A stretch of 7,864 nt of DNA from contig CAMJAO010000092.1 in assembly GCA_946403615.1 (NCBI GenBank), positions 1 through 7,864 of the forward strand. Direction: 5' to 3'. Position numbers and translations under genes: made by a program. Under the pieces are notes generated by a model. The model had not been told where the DNA came from. It searched no databases and worked only from the letters and a program-made list of their open reading frames with translations. Below are positions 1-5,723 of the stretch, in pieces (position 1 is the stretch's first letter; each line of letters starts with the position of its first letter). The DNA is from an uncultured Prevotellaceae bacterium (lineage in GTDB: Bacteria; Bacteroidota; Bacteroidia; Bacteroidales; Bacteroidaceae).

Positions 1-23
1 TCGCTCGGAAAAACTCAAATACA

Positions 24-55
24 TTTGGTTTTTCTCTCGCTTAATCGTACCTTTG
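24..55 (+). promoter_or_regulatory. Upstream promoter of mtaB (P1)
   Basis: A TTTG element at 24-27 is followed, after 20 nt, by TACCTTTG at 48-55. This matches the Bacteroidetes sigma-ABfr consensus of TTTG at -33 and TAnnTTTG at -7. Transcription would start near 60 and give mtaB mRNA with a leader of roughly 75 nt. That leader would contain the whole second repeat copy, including its hairpin. Confidence 0.7.
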
Positions 56-97
56 ACTGGCGTCGAAACTACTCTCGCTCGGAAAAACTCAAATACA

Positions 98-129
98 TTT
101 GGTTTTTCTCTCGCTTAATCGTACCTTTG
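98..129 (+). promoter_or_regulatory. Proximal promoter of mtaB (P2)
   Basis: This is identical to P1: TTTG at 98-101, 20-nt spacer, TACCTTTG at 122-129. The -7 box ends 5 nt before the ATG at 135, so the transcript start would fall on or next to the start codon and the mRNA would be leaderless or nearly so. The palindrome arm at 97-108 overlaps the -33 element, which would suit a repressor or activator site, but no regulator is identified. Confidence 0.75.
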
Positions 130-134
130 CATCG

Positions 135-1487
135 ATGATTAATACTTCGGCTTTTCAAGGTAAAACGGCTGCATACTTCACACTCGGCTGTAAACTCAAC
201 TTCTCGGAGACTTCCACCTTCGGGCAGATGTTGCAAGATTTGGGTGTGAGAACCGTTGCTAAAGGAGAACAGGCTGATATATGCCTCGTCAATACGTGCA
301 GCGTGACCGCCGTAGCCGACCATAAATGCCGTCAGGCCATTCATCGCATGGTGAAGGCTCATCCCGGCGCGTTTGTGGTCGTCACAGGGTGTTATGCCCA
401 GTTGGAACCGCAGCGTGTCAGCCAGTTGGAAGGCGTTGACCTTGTGCTCGGCTCAAACGAGAAAGCGCAACTCATCCAGTATCTTTCCGATGCATGGAGT
501 GGTGAGAAATCCGAGTTGTCGCTCCATCGTCATCACACGGTACGCACGAAAGACATCACCTCGTTTGCGCCCAGTTGCTCAAGAGGCAATCGCACACGCT
601 ATTTCCTTAAGATTCAAGACGGATGCGACTATTTCTGCACATATTGCACCATCCCTTACGCGAGAGGGTTCAGTCGCAGTCCCTCTATCGAATCGCTGGT
701 GAAGCAAGCCGAGAAGGCCGCACAAGAAGGTGGGCGTGAAATCGTGCTCACCGGGGTCAATATCGGCGATTTCGGCTCGAAAAACGGAGAGTCGTTCCTT
801 GACCTCGTCCGTGCACTCGACGAAGTGGAGGGCATCAGCCGCTATCGCATCAGTTCTCTTGAACCCGATTTACTCTCTGACGAGTTGATTGGCTACTGCG
901 CCCATAGCCGTGCTTTCATGCCACATTTCCATATCCCTTTGCAGAGCGGATCCGACACTGTGCTGCGACTCATGCACCGACGCTATGATACGGCATTGTT
1001 CGAACATAAGATAAAACGTATTAAAGAAGCGATGCCCGATGCCTTCATTGGTGTGGACGTGATGGTCGGCACACGTGGCGAGACGCCCGAATGCTTTGAC
1101 GAGACATACAGCTTCCTCGACCGCCTTGATGTGACCCAACTGCATGTCTTCCCTTATTCCGAACGTCCAGGCACTGCAGCCCTGCGCATACCCTACGTTG
1201 TCAGTGATGCGGACAAAAAAGCGAGAAGCCAACGTTTGCTCGAACTCTCTGACCAAAAGACAGAGGCTTTTTATAGCCAGCATGTCGGACAAGAGGCGGA
1301 AGTGCTGTTTGAAAAAGCGCCGCGAGGCAAAGCCATGCACGGATTTACGCGCAACTACATCCGTGTGGAGCTGCCTCCCTCTGAAGCTCTCGAGGAATAT
1401 GACAACAAACTCCTCGCCGTGCGTTTGGGCGATTTCAATCATGACCGCACCGCACTAAAATGCGTGCTTATAAAAATAAATCATTGA
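135..1487 (+). CDS. mtaB: tRNA (t6A37) methylthiotransferase MtaB
   Basis: Radical-SAM methylthiotransferase that adds a methylthio group to C2 of N6-threonylcarbamoyladenosine at position 37 of ANN-decoding tRNAs; cytoplasmic, with two [4Fe-4S] clusters. From the ATG at 135 it is 450 residues. The N-terminal UPF0004 domain carries cluster cysteines C19 (LGCKLN), C55 (NTCSVT) and C86 (TGCYAQ). The radical-SAM motif is C164-x3-C168-x2-C171 followed by TIPYARG, typical of MtaB rather than MiaB or RimO (LGCKLN instead of LGCPKN). A TRAM-like RNA-binding tail spans about 380-450. An ATG at 99 is also in frame but lies inside the P2 -33 element; the start at 135 places about 12 residues before the conserved core, as expected for the family. 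The glycosyltransferase gene follows after 35 nt with no visible promoter, so the two are probably co-transcribed. No key residue is missing. Confidence 0.95.
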   Translation: MINTSAFQGKTAAYFTLGCKLNFSETSTFGQMLQDLGVRTVAKGEQADICLVNTCSVTAVADHKCRQAIHRMVKAHPGAFVVVTGCYAQLEPQRVSQLEGVDLVLGSNEKAQLIQYLSDAWSGEKSELSLHRHHTVRTKDITSFAPSCSRGNRTRYFLKIQDGCDYFCTYCTIPYARGFSRSPSIESLVKQAEKAAQEGGREIVLTGVNIGDFGSKNGESFLDLVRALDEVEGISRYRISSLEPDLLSDELIGYCAHSRAFMPHFHIPLQSGSDTVLRLMHRRYDTALFEHKIKRIKEAMPDAFIGVDVMVGTRGETPECFDETYSFLDRLDVTQLHVFPYSERPGTAALRIPYVVSDADKKARSQRLLELSDQKTEAFYSQHVGQEAEVLFEKAPRGKAMHGFTRNYIRVELPPSEALEEYDNKLLAVRLGDFNHDRTALKCVLIKINH

Positions 1488-1522
1488 CGTACACGTTTTA
1501 AGCAAAAACATTCAATAATTAT

Positions 1523-2617
1523 ATGACCGATTTGCCTCAGTCAGTGTCTCCCTCCTTGAGAGGGGGGGCGGGGAAGGTCTCTACCGCAGTGGTTATCCTC
1601 AATTGGAATGGCGAGAAGATGCTTGCCACATACCTCGACTCCGTCGTGCGTTATTCGTCCGATGAGGCTGTTGTGTATGTGGCCGACAATGCTTCAACCG
1701 ACCAGTCTGTCGAAATGTTGCGCCGTGATTATCCCGAGGTGAAAATCATCTTGCTCGACCAGAACTACGGCTTTGCTGATGGTTATAACAAGGCGTTGGC
1801 TCAGATTGAGGCGAAGTATTTCGTGTTGCTCAATTCCGATGTGGAGGTGACGGAGCATTGGCTCACGCCGTTGATACAATGGATGGACTCTCATCCTGAG
1901 GCGGCAGGGTGTCAACCCAAACTGCTTGCCATGCATGACCGCTCCTCTTTCGAATATTCCGGTGCAGCAGGAGGATACCTTGACCGCTATGGATATCCGT
2001 TCTGTCGGGGCAGGGCTTTTCAGACCGTTGAACACGATGAGGGACAATATGACCAACCCGTAGAGGTGCTGTGGACCACTGGGGCTTGTATGATGGTCCG
2101 TGCCGACGATTATCGCAGCATTGGAGGACTTGACGGCCGCTTCTTCGCTCATTGCGAGGAAATTGACCTCTGTTGGCGTTTGCGTATAGCCGGAAGGAGC
2201 CTGTATTGTGTACCTGAGAGCCATGTCTATCATGTGGGAGGAGGTACATTGCCCAAAATCAATCCGAGGAAAACATTCCTCAATTTCCGCAACAATCTCA
2301 CAATGCTCTATAAAAACCTTCCCCAGAGCGACTTGCATCATGTCATGCGGTGGAGATGGTGGCTCGATTATGTCGCAGCGTATAAAATGCTGATTATCGA
2401 CCGCAACTGGGGCGATTTCCGTGCCGTTTATCAGGCTAGAAAAGCTTATAAGCGGTGGAGGAAGGATTTTGACGTCGACCGTAAACGCATACAAGCCATG
2501 GCTCTCGCTGCGAACAGCGAAACATCTGCTTTTGTCGACTCGCGTTCGCCCTTCTCCCTCCTCTGGCAATACTATATCAAAGGCAGAAAACGCTTCTCTC
2601 AACTCCCGACCTCTTAA
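1523..2617 (+). CDS. Family 2 glycosyltransferase (WbbL/rhamnosyltransferase-like)
   Basis: A 364-residue GT-A enzyme, probably cytoplasmic at the inner membrane face, transferring a sugar from a nucleotide-sugar donor to an envelope glycan (O-antigen, capsule or similar). Visible motifs are VVILNWNG at 23-30, VADNAST at 53-59, NYGFADGYN at 81-89, the DxD-type metal site LLNSDVEV with D106 and E108, TTGACMMVR at 185-193, and the catalytic-region EEIDLCWR at 212-219 followed by GGGT at 239-242. These match WbbL-type GT2 proteins. The donor sugar cannot be told from sequence. The C-terminal third (about 270-364) is basic and Trp/Tyr-rich and may help membrane association. The family usually begins at the VVILNWNG strand; here about 22 residues precede it, and residues 9-17 are encoded by a GC-rich hairpin that looks like an intergenic element. 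It stands 35 nt after mtaB without a recognisable promoter of its own. Confidence 0.9.
   Translation: MTDLPQSVSPSLRGGAGKVSTAVVILNWNGEKMLATYLDSVVRYSSDEAVVYVADNASTDQSVEMLRRDYPEVKIILLDQNYGFADGYNKALAQIEAKYFVLLNSDVEVTEHWLTPLIQWMDSHPEAAGCQPKLLAMHDRSSFEYSGAAGGYLDRYGYPFCRGRAFQTVEHDEGQYDQPVEVLWTTGACMMVRADDYRSIGGLDGRFFAHCEEIDLCWRLRIAGRSLYCVPESHVYHVGGGTLPKINPRKTFLNFRNNLTMLYKNLPQSDLHHVMRWRWWLDYVAAYKMLIIDRNWGDFRAVYQARKAYKRWRKDFDVDRKRIQAMALAANSETSAFVDSRSPFSLLWQYYIKGRKRFSQLPTS
1548..1573 (+). repeat. GC-rich hairpin element inside the 5' end of the glycosyltransferase gene
   Basis: CTCCCTC at 1548-1554 pairs with GAGGGGG at 1560-1566 around the loop CTTGA (one T-G wobble), and a further G-rich stretch runs to 1573. 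It contrasts with the AT-rich surroundings. The encoded peptide SPSLRGGAGK resembles the accidental translation of a GC-rich intergenic repeat that I recall as common in Bacteroidales. Inference: a repeat was captured into the reading frame, or the annotated start is too far upstream. Confidence 0.55.
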
Positions 2618-2666
2618 CCCCTCAAATTGTTATAAACGATATTGGGGAATTAGTAACAGAATAAGA

Positions 2667-2713
2667 CCCCTAACCCCTAGCCCCTAATCCCTAACCCCCT
2701 ATCCCTAAACCCC
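2667..2713. repeat. Telomere-like C-rich array (CCCCTAA variants)
   Basis: Seven C-tracts of 3-5 bases, at 2667, 2674, 2681, 2689, 2695, 2703 and 2710, are separated by TAA, TAG, TAAT, TAT or TAAA. The array ends 15 nt before the LytTR start codon. The opposite, template strand therefore has seven runs of three or more G with 3-4-nt loops, a strong pattern for G-quadruplex formation. The 49 bases between the glycosyltransferase stop and the array (2618-2666) show no clear promoter or terminator. Confidence 0.85.
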
Positions 2714-2728
2714 AAACTTTCTACCTTC

Positions 2729-3121
2729 ATGCGCCGTGTCCTTTTCAATTCCCGTGACGAACTCATCTCCATCGACTTGGAGAAGGTAGCTCTTGTCAAA
2801 GCCAATGGCAACTATTCCACATTGTATTATATCTCCCAACGTGAGGTGATGCTCTCGTTTGGCATCACCAAGGTTTTTGAACTTATCCAAAATGCCCATC
2901 TCACTGAGAGCCAGTTTGTTAAGATAGGCCGTAGCCTTATCATCAACCAGACTTTCCTCGAGCGGATCGATGTGCTCAGACAGCAGTTGATTCTTACCGA
3001 CGGCTCTGTGCTCTTTGATGGTAAGGAGAAGCGCACCAACGAAATCCGTGTGACCGTACCCAAAAACCTCCTTAGGGCATATAAGGCAATGCTCACCCAA
3101 CCGCGTGAGAAATCCAAATAA
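2729..3121 (+). CDS. Stand-alone LytTR-type DNA-binding protein
   Basis: A 130-residue protein that is essentially one LytTR domain, the DNA-binding fold of AgrA/LytR-type response regulators. Supporting motifs are the early strand and KANGNYSTLYY at 24-34, FVKIGRSLIIN at 63-73 (equivalent to the usual F-x-R-x-H-x-S-x-(I/V)-N, with G67 at the usual His position), and ILTDGSVLFDG at 88-98. There is no receiver domain, membrane segment or signal peptide, so activity must be controlled by abundance or by a partner. It is likely a transcription factor. The next gene has its own promoter 75 bp downstream, making that cluster a plausible target, although this is inference from position. Its own promoter is not obvious; the C-rich array occupies the region just before the start. 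Confidence 0.85.
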   Translation: MRRVLFNSRDELISIDLEKVALVKANGNYSTLYYISQREVMLSFGITKVFELIQNAHLTESQFVKIGRSLIINQTFLERIDVLRQQLILTDGSVLFDGKEKRTNEIRVTVPKNLLRAYKAMLTQPREKSK

Positions 3122-3169
3122 GCCACTTTCGTCAACAAATCCCCTTAGTTCGTACAAGATACAACAAAT

Positions 3170-3181
3170 GATTTGCAAATC
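3170..3181. promoter_or_regulatory. 12-bp perfect palindrome overlapping a -33 element
   Basis: GATTTGCAAATC reads the same on both strands and contains the TTTG -33 box (3172-3175) of the promoter for the acidic-protein gene. A dimeric regulator could bind here and control that promoter. A 12-bp palindrome is expected about once or twice by chance in a window of this size, so only its position makes it notable. Confidence 0.4.
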
Positions 3182-3203
3182 GTGGCTTGCTACGCTATCT
3201 TTG
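3172..3203 (+). promoter_or_regulatory. Promoter of the acidic protein/FHA gene cluster
   Basis: TTTG at 3172-3175, a 20-nt spacer and TATCTTTG at 3196-3203 match the Bacteroidetes -33/-7 consensus. Transcription should start near 3210, giving a leader of about 20-25 nt before the ATG at 3232. The leader is A-rich, as is usual for Bacteroidetes genes that lack a Shine-Dalgarno sequence. Confidence 0.8.
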
Positions 3204-3231
3204 CACAAGAAAACGACAGTAAACAAGGATT

Positions 3232-4281
3232 ATGGAAGAGAAAAAGAAAAAACAAATGATAGTAGGCGGCAGTGCTGCCGGTGCTGTAGCTATGGGCGCC
3301 GGTGCCGCTATTCTGATGCCCGGGCAGGAAGGTGAAGGTCAACAAGAGGAGTTGCTGGCCCAAAACATAACAGAGAATTCCACAGAGCCTGTCGAGGTGT
3401 CTGTCACACCTGAAGAGCCCAATGAGCCGGATTCACTCAGAGAGTCAGCAAATACGCCCATTGAGCATGATTTGGCCCAAAAGGCAAACACTCCCAACAA
3501 GCCTCATGTGGCTGGCAAACCATCTGAACCTCAGGAGGCTATCGTTTCACACACTTCTCATGAAGCACCTGCGGCTCAAACTGCGGCGGATGCTCCCGTC
3601 GAAAACTCTCTCGCTGAAAATACTCCTTCTGAGGATGCTCCCGTCGATGCCATCGAACCAGAGGGGTTGAGCGACCATATCCTCGCTATCAATGCCAACA
3701 CCGAGGATTATTTGCCTGAAAGCGATTTCGACAATGATATTCAAATTATCAACACTCCTGACGATATGCAGTATTTTGTCGTAGATGTCAACAACGACGG
3801 CATTTATGACAACATCTATGATGAGACGGGTATGGCGGTGGATGCCATTCCCGAAGGTTCGCTTTTGGCGGATGCAGATGACATGGACGATAACATTTTT
3901 ATCTCTACAGAGGATGATATTCAGGTGATTGGACATGAGTATAATGAAGACATGGCCGTGGTGGATGCCGATGACCAAGATATGGCAGTTATCGAGGACA
4001 TGGAACAAGAACAGCAGCAAGAGGAACCTTTTTCAGATCTGGACGAACAACTCCAGGCTGATGTGCTTCACGATTTGGAAGTGATGCAAGAGGGTTTGGA
4101 CCATATTGACACTGAACTCTCTGCCGTTGTCGATGAGTTTGCCGATGCGGTCGATGAGGCACTCGACGGCTTTGCCGACCTTTTAGGCATGAACGAAGCC
4201 GAGACGGATGTCGACGACTCGTCTTCCTTCACATCCGATATGGATGATATGGGTGATTTGTCCGACATCGCTATGCAATAA
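3232..4281 (+). CDS. Membrane-anchored acidic protein with a possible Ca-binding loop
   Basis: A 349-residue protein of unrecognised function. The N-terminus has a lysine cluster (K4-K7) and then a Gly/Ala-rich hydrophobic segment at about 9-29, which reads as a signal anchor or uncleaved signal with the rest outside the cytoplasm. There is no lipobox. Residues 30-145 are a Pro/Glu/Ala/Asn-rich linker. From about 150 the protein becomes strongly acidic. DVNNDGIYD at 185-193 fits the D-x-N-x-D-G-x-x-D pattern of EF-hand-like or dockerin-type calcium loops, but the acidic residue normally at position 12 of a full EF-hand is Y196. DMAVVD (240-245) and DMAVIED (250-256) form a short internal repeat. 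A helical region spans roughly 268-320. I recall uncharacterised Bacteroidales proteins with this general architecture, without a known role. The FHA gene starts 2 nt after the stop codon, indicating one transcript. Confidence 0.75.
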   Translation: MEEKKKKQMIVGGSAAGAVAMGAGAAILMPGQEGEGQQEELLAQNITENSTEPVEVSVTPEEPNEPDSLRESANTPIEHDLAQKANTPNKPHVAGKPSEPQEAIVSHTSHEAPAAQTAADAPVENSLAENTPSEDAPVDAIEPEGLSDHILAINANTEDYLPESDFDNDIQIINTPDDMQYFVVDVNNDGIYDNIYDETGMAVDAIPEGSLLADADDMDDNIFISTEDDIQVIGHEYNEDMAVVDADDQDMAVIEDMEQEQQQEEPFSDLDEQLQADVLHDLEVMQEGLDHIDTELSAVVDEFADAVDEALDGFADLLGMNEAETDVDDSSSFTSDMDDMGDLSDIAMQ

Positions 4282-4283
4282 AC

Positions 4284-4985
4284 ATGATGGACAACGATCA
4301 GTCAAAAACGATTTATGCCAGGCGCATACCCGTCTTGGGAAAGGTGCGACAAAAAGAGGGCACATTTTACATCGAGGAGCATGCCGTCTGTAATCAGGCG
4401 GTAGGCTTTTTGTGTCCTCAGTGCAACAAACCTGTTATCATCAAACCGATGGTTGCAGGTCACCTTACCGCCGAATGCCGCAACTGTCACACACGCGTGG
4501 TTTTCACGGCTGAGCATGAGTCGGATATAACGATAATACCCGATAAAGATCCGGCACAGCCGGCGCACTCTCCTGTTCCTGTCGATGACGCTCAAGACGC
4601 TCACGAAAACGCCTCTTCACAGCCTTCACTTATTGAAGAGGAACAGTCTGGCGAACTCCCGGCACTCGCGAAACTCTCATGGGGGCATTGGCGCAAACGC
4701 CAAGAGGCGGTTCTGCATGAAGGCGTCAATCTCATCGGACGTGTGGACAAAAAGCAATCGTCTGACATTGTGATTGACGACCCGCTGGCGAGTGTCAGGT
4801 CAGTGGAAATCAAAGTCTCTCCCACGTCAGCAGGGTATGAGTTCCGTTTGAAGGTCCGCCGTGCCACCAATCCCGTTTTTGTCAATGGCATTGTTGTGCC
4901 GAAAGGCGGAGTTGTGCTTCTCACTCATGGTGCAGACATCAAAATGGGTGATACGGTCATCAAGTTCAAAATGTTAACACCCTGA
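4284..4985 (+). CDS. Zinc-ribbon and FHA-domain protein
   Basis: A 233-residue, apparently cytoplasmic protein. Residues 44-68 hold a zinc ribbon, C44-P-Q-C47 and C65-R-N-C68, with 17 residues between the pairs. Residues about 85-125 form an acidic, proline-containing linker. The C-terminal part, about 140-231, matches an FHA domain, a phosphothreonine-peptide binding fold: IGR (151-153), SSDIVIDDP (159-167), S170, N196, FVNG (199-202) and LTHGADIKMGD (213-223). Pocket residues are only partly kept: G152, R153, S170 and N196 are present, while the usual S-R-x-H motif reads S-V-R-S and the G after N196 is proline. It may bind a partner without phosphothreonine dependence. ATGs at 4284 and 4287 are both possible starts; the former leaves a 2-nt gap after the acidic-protein gene. 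The next gene follows after 35 nt. The pairing with an envelope-anchored protein suggests a signalling or assembly role, which is inference. Confidence 0.8.
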   Translation: MMDNDQSKTIYARRIPVLGKVRQKEGTFYIEEHAVCNQAVGFLCPQCNKPVIIKPMVAGHLTAECRNCHTRVVFTAEHESDITIIPDKDPAQPAHSPVPVDDAQDAHENASSQPSLIEEEQSGELPALAKLSWGHWRKRQEAVLHEGVNLIGRVDKKQSSDIVIDDPLASVRSVEIKVSPTSAGYEFRLKVRRATNPVFVNGIVVPKGGVVLLTHGADIKMGDTVIKFKMLTP

Positions 4986-5020
4986 CACCCACCTATAATT
5001 ATCCATCTCTAAACTAAACT

Positions 5021-5443
5021 ATGGGGTTCATCACCAAACAAGGCGCATACCAACCGACATTTTACGATGTTCTCATGCAACAAAAATTGCTTGAGAGCAA
5101 ATTCTATTATCGTCATTTGGGATACGGCATGTATGCTTTTACACATAAAACGCCTGGCAACAGACAGTTTTATTTGGTGAATAGCCGCAACAAGATGGTT
5201 TATGATGTGCTGGATGCCTCTGGGGCTTTCAATCTCTTCAAGAACACAGACGTGGATTACTCCCTGATTGAAGGTCTTCCCGGCATAGAGGTGGCACGAC
5301 GGCTCGAGGCACCCTATGCCTTCTCCATAGGACCGTTTCATGATGACACCGCCACCGTTTCATGGACCATCGACCCGAAACATCCCACCGTTCTCCACGC
5401 TCTCATCAATACGGAAGGACAAATCATCGAAAAATTCAAATAA
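5021..5443 (+). CDS. Hypothetical protein, 140 aa
   Basis: I do not recognise this protein. It has no signal peptide, membrane segment, cysteine motif or repeat, and looks like a compact soluble alpha/beta domain. It is rich in aromatic residues, for example FYYRHLGYGMYAF at 28-40 and RQFYLVNSRNKMVYDVL at 48-64. It begins with ATG 35 nt after the FHA gene, with no TAnnTTTG box between, so it is probably the last gene of the 3232-5443 transcript. Coding status is supported by the uninterrupted frame, codon use like its neighbours and its fit between the FHA stop and the repeat-filled intergenic region. It could be an accessory protein to the FHA protein. Confidence 0.7.
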   Translation: MGFITKQGAYQPTFYDVLMQQKLLESKFYYRHLGYGMYAFTHKTPGNRQFYLVNSRNKMVYDVLDASGAFNLFKNTDVDYSLIEGLPGIEVARRLEAPYAFSIGPFHDDTATVSWTIDPKHPTVLHALINTEGQIIEKFK

Positions 5444-5445
5444 TT

Positions 5446-5509
5446 ATTTGGTGGTTTGGTGGTTTAGTCGTTTAGTCGTTTGGTCGTTTGGTGGTTTGGT
5501 CGTTTAGGT
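5446..5509. repeat. 8-bp tandem repeat array, GTTTRGTS type
   Basis: Eight consecutive octamers follow GTTT(G/A)GT(C/G), with boundaries at 5446, 5454, 5462, 5470, 5478, 5486, 5494 and 5502; the first and last units are slightly divergent. The array begins 3 nt after the stop codon at 5441-5443. It lies between two convergent genes. It is not an intrinsic terminator, since no stem can form from a G/T-only strand. Simple-sequence slippage is the likely origin; copy number may vary between strains. Confidence 0.9.
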
Positions 5510-5571
5510 TGTTGAGCAGATTTTGCATATTGATCCTAGATGCTGACCTGTAGTTCTTATTTGTCTTCGTT

Positions 5572-5690
5572 AAATTCGCGTAATTCTTAGTTTTTGAATA
5601 TTCGGCAAATCTCGCGAAATACGTAGTTTTTGAATATTCGTGAAATTCGCGAAATTCGTAGTTGTCGTTTGAAACTCGAAATTCGTAGTC
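5572..5690. repeat. About 36-bp degenerate tandem repeats (AATTCGTAG family)
   Basis: A 17-bp core is exactly repeated at 5588-5604 and 5624-5640, 36 bp apart, each preceded by CGCG at 5577 and 5613. A third unit at 5641-5661 keeps the CGCGAAATTCGTAG part but not the 17-bp core. A further fragment at 5677-5688 repeats CGAAATTCGTAG exactly from 5650-5661. The same motif family recurs at 7589-7603 and 7635-7646. The stretch between the two intergenic arrays (5510-5571) shows nothing recognisable. No spacers of CRISPR type are present. Confidence 0.8.
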
Positions 5691-5723
5691 AAAACGATTA
5701 AAAAAATCCGTTGTATTTGTTCG

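Larger units (their letters stand above)
1..129. repeat. 55-bp perfect direct repeat, two copies (1-55 and 75-129)
   Basis: Positions 1-55 and 75-129 are identical over all 55 bases, with a copy-to-copy offset of 74 bp and a 19-bp spacer. Both copies stop exactly after the TACCTTTG hexamer-like box, so the repeat unit ends at a promoter -7 element. Copy 1 begins at the window edge, so the true unit may be longer. Each copy contains an imperfect inverted repeat: arms 8-20/23-34 in copy 1 and 82-94/97-108 in copy 2, GAAAAAC-t-CAAAT pairing with ATTTG-GTTTTTC and one T bulged, with a 2-nt loop. The right arm includes the TTTG -33 element. I recall similar sequences before genes in Prevotella genomes, so this may be a dispersed promoter family; that was not checked. 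Confidence 0.95.

Noticed and set aside
99..134. In-frame upstream ATG for mtaB at 99
   Set aside because: It lies within the -33 element of the proximal promoter and would add 12 residues encoded by promoter repeat sequence.
1..134. Insertion-sequence end or attachment site
   Set aside because: The repeats are direct, contain whole promoters, and no transposase or integrase gene is in the window.
870..1442. 190-codon open frame on the minus strand inside mtaB
   Set aside because: It is antisense to a certain gene, matches no family, and its length follows from the codon bias of mtaB.
1694..2602. 302-codon open frame on the minus strand opposite the glycosyltransferase
   Set aside because: The sense strand has all GT2 motifs; the antisense translation is low in recognisable structure and has no promoter.
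2618..2728. Intrinsic terminator or eukaryotic telomere
   Set aside because: No GC stem followed by a T-run is present, and the C-rich array lies between two bacterial genes on the same strand, so it is an internal simple repeat.
5446..5690. CRISPR-like array
   Set aside because: The octamers have no spacers, the 36-bp units are degenerate without unique spacers of constant length, and no cas gene is nearby.
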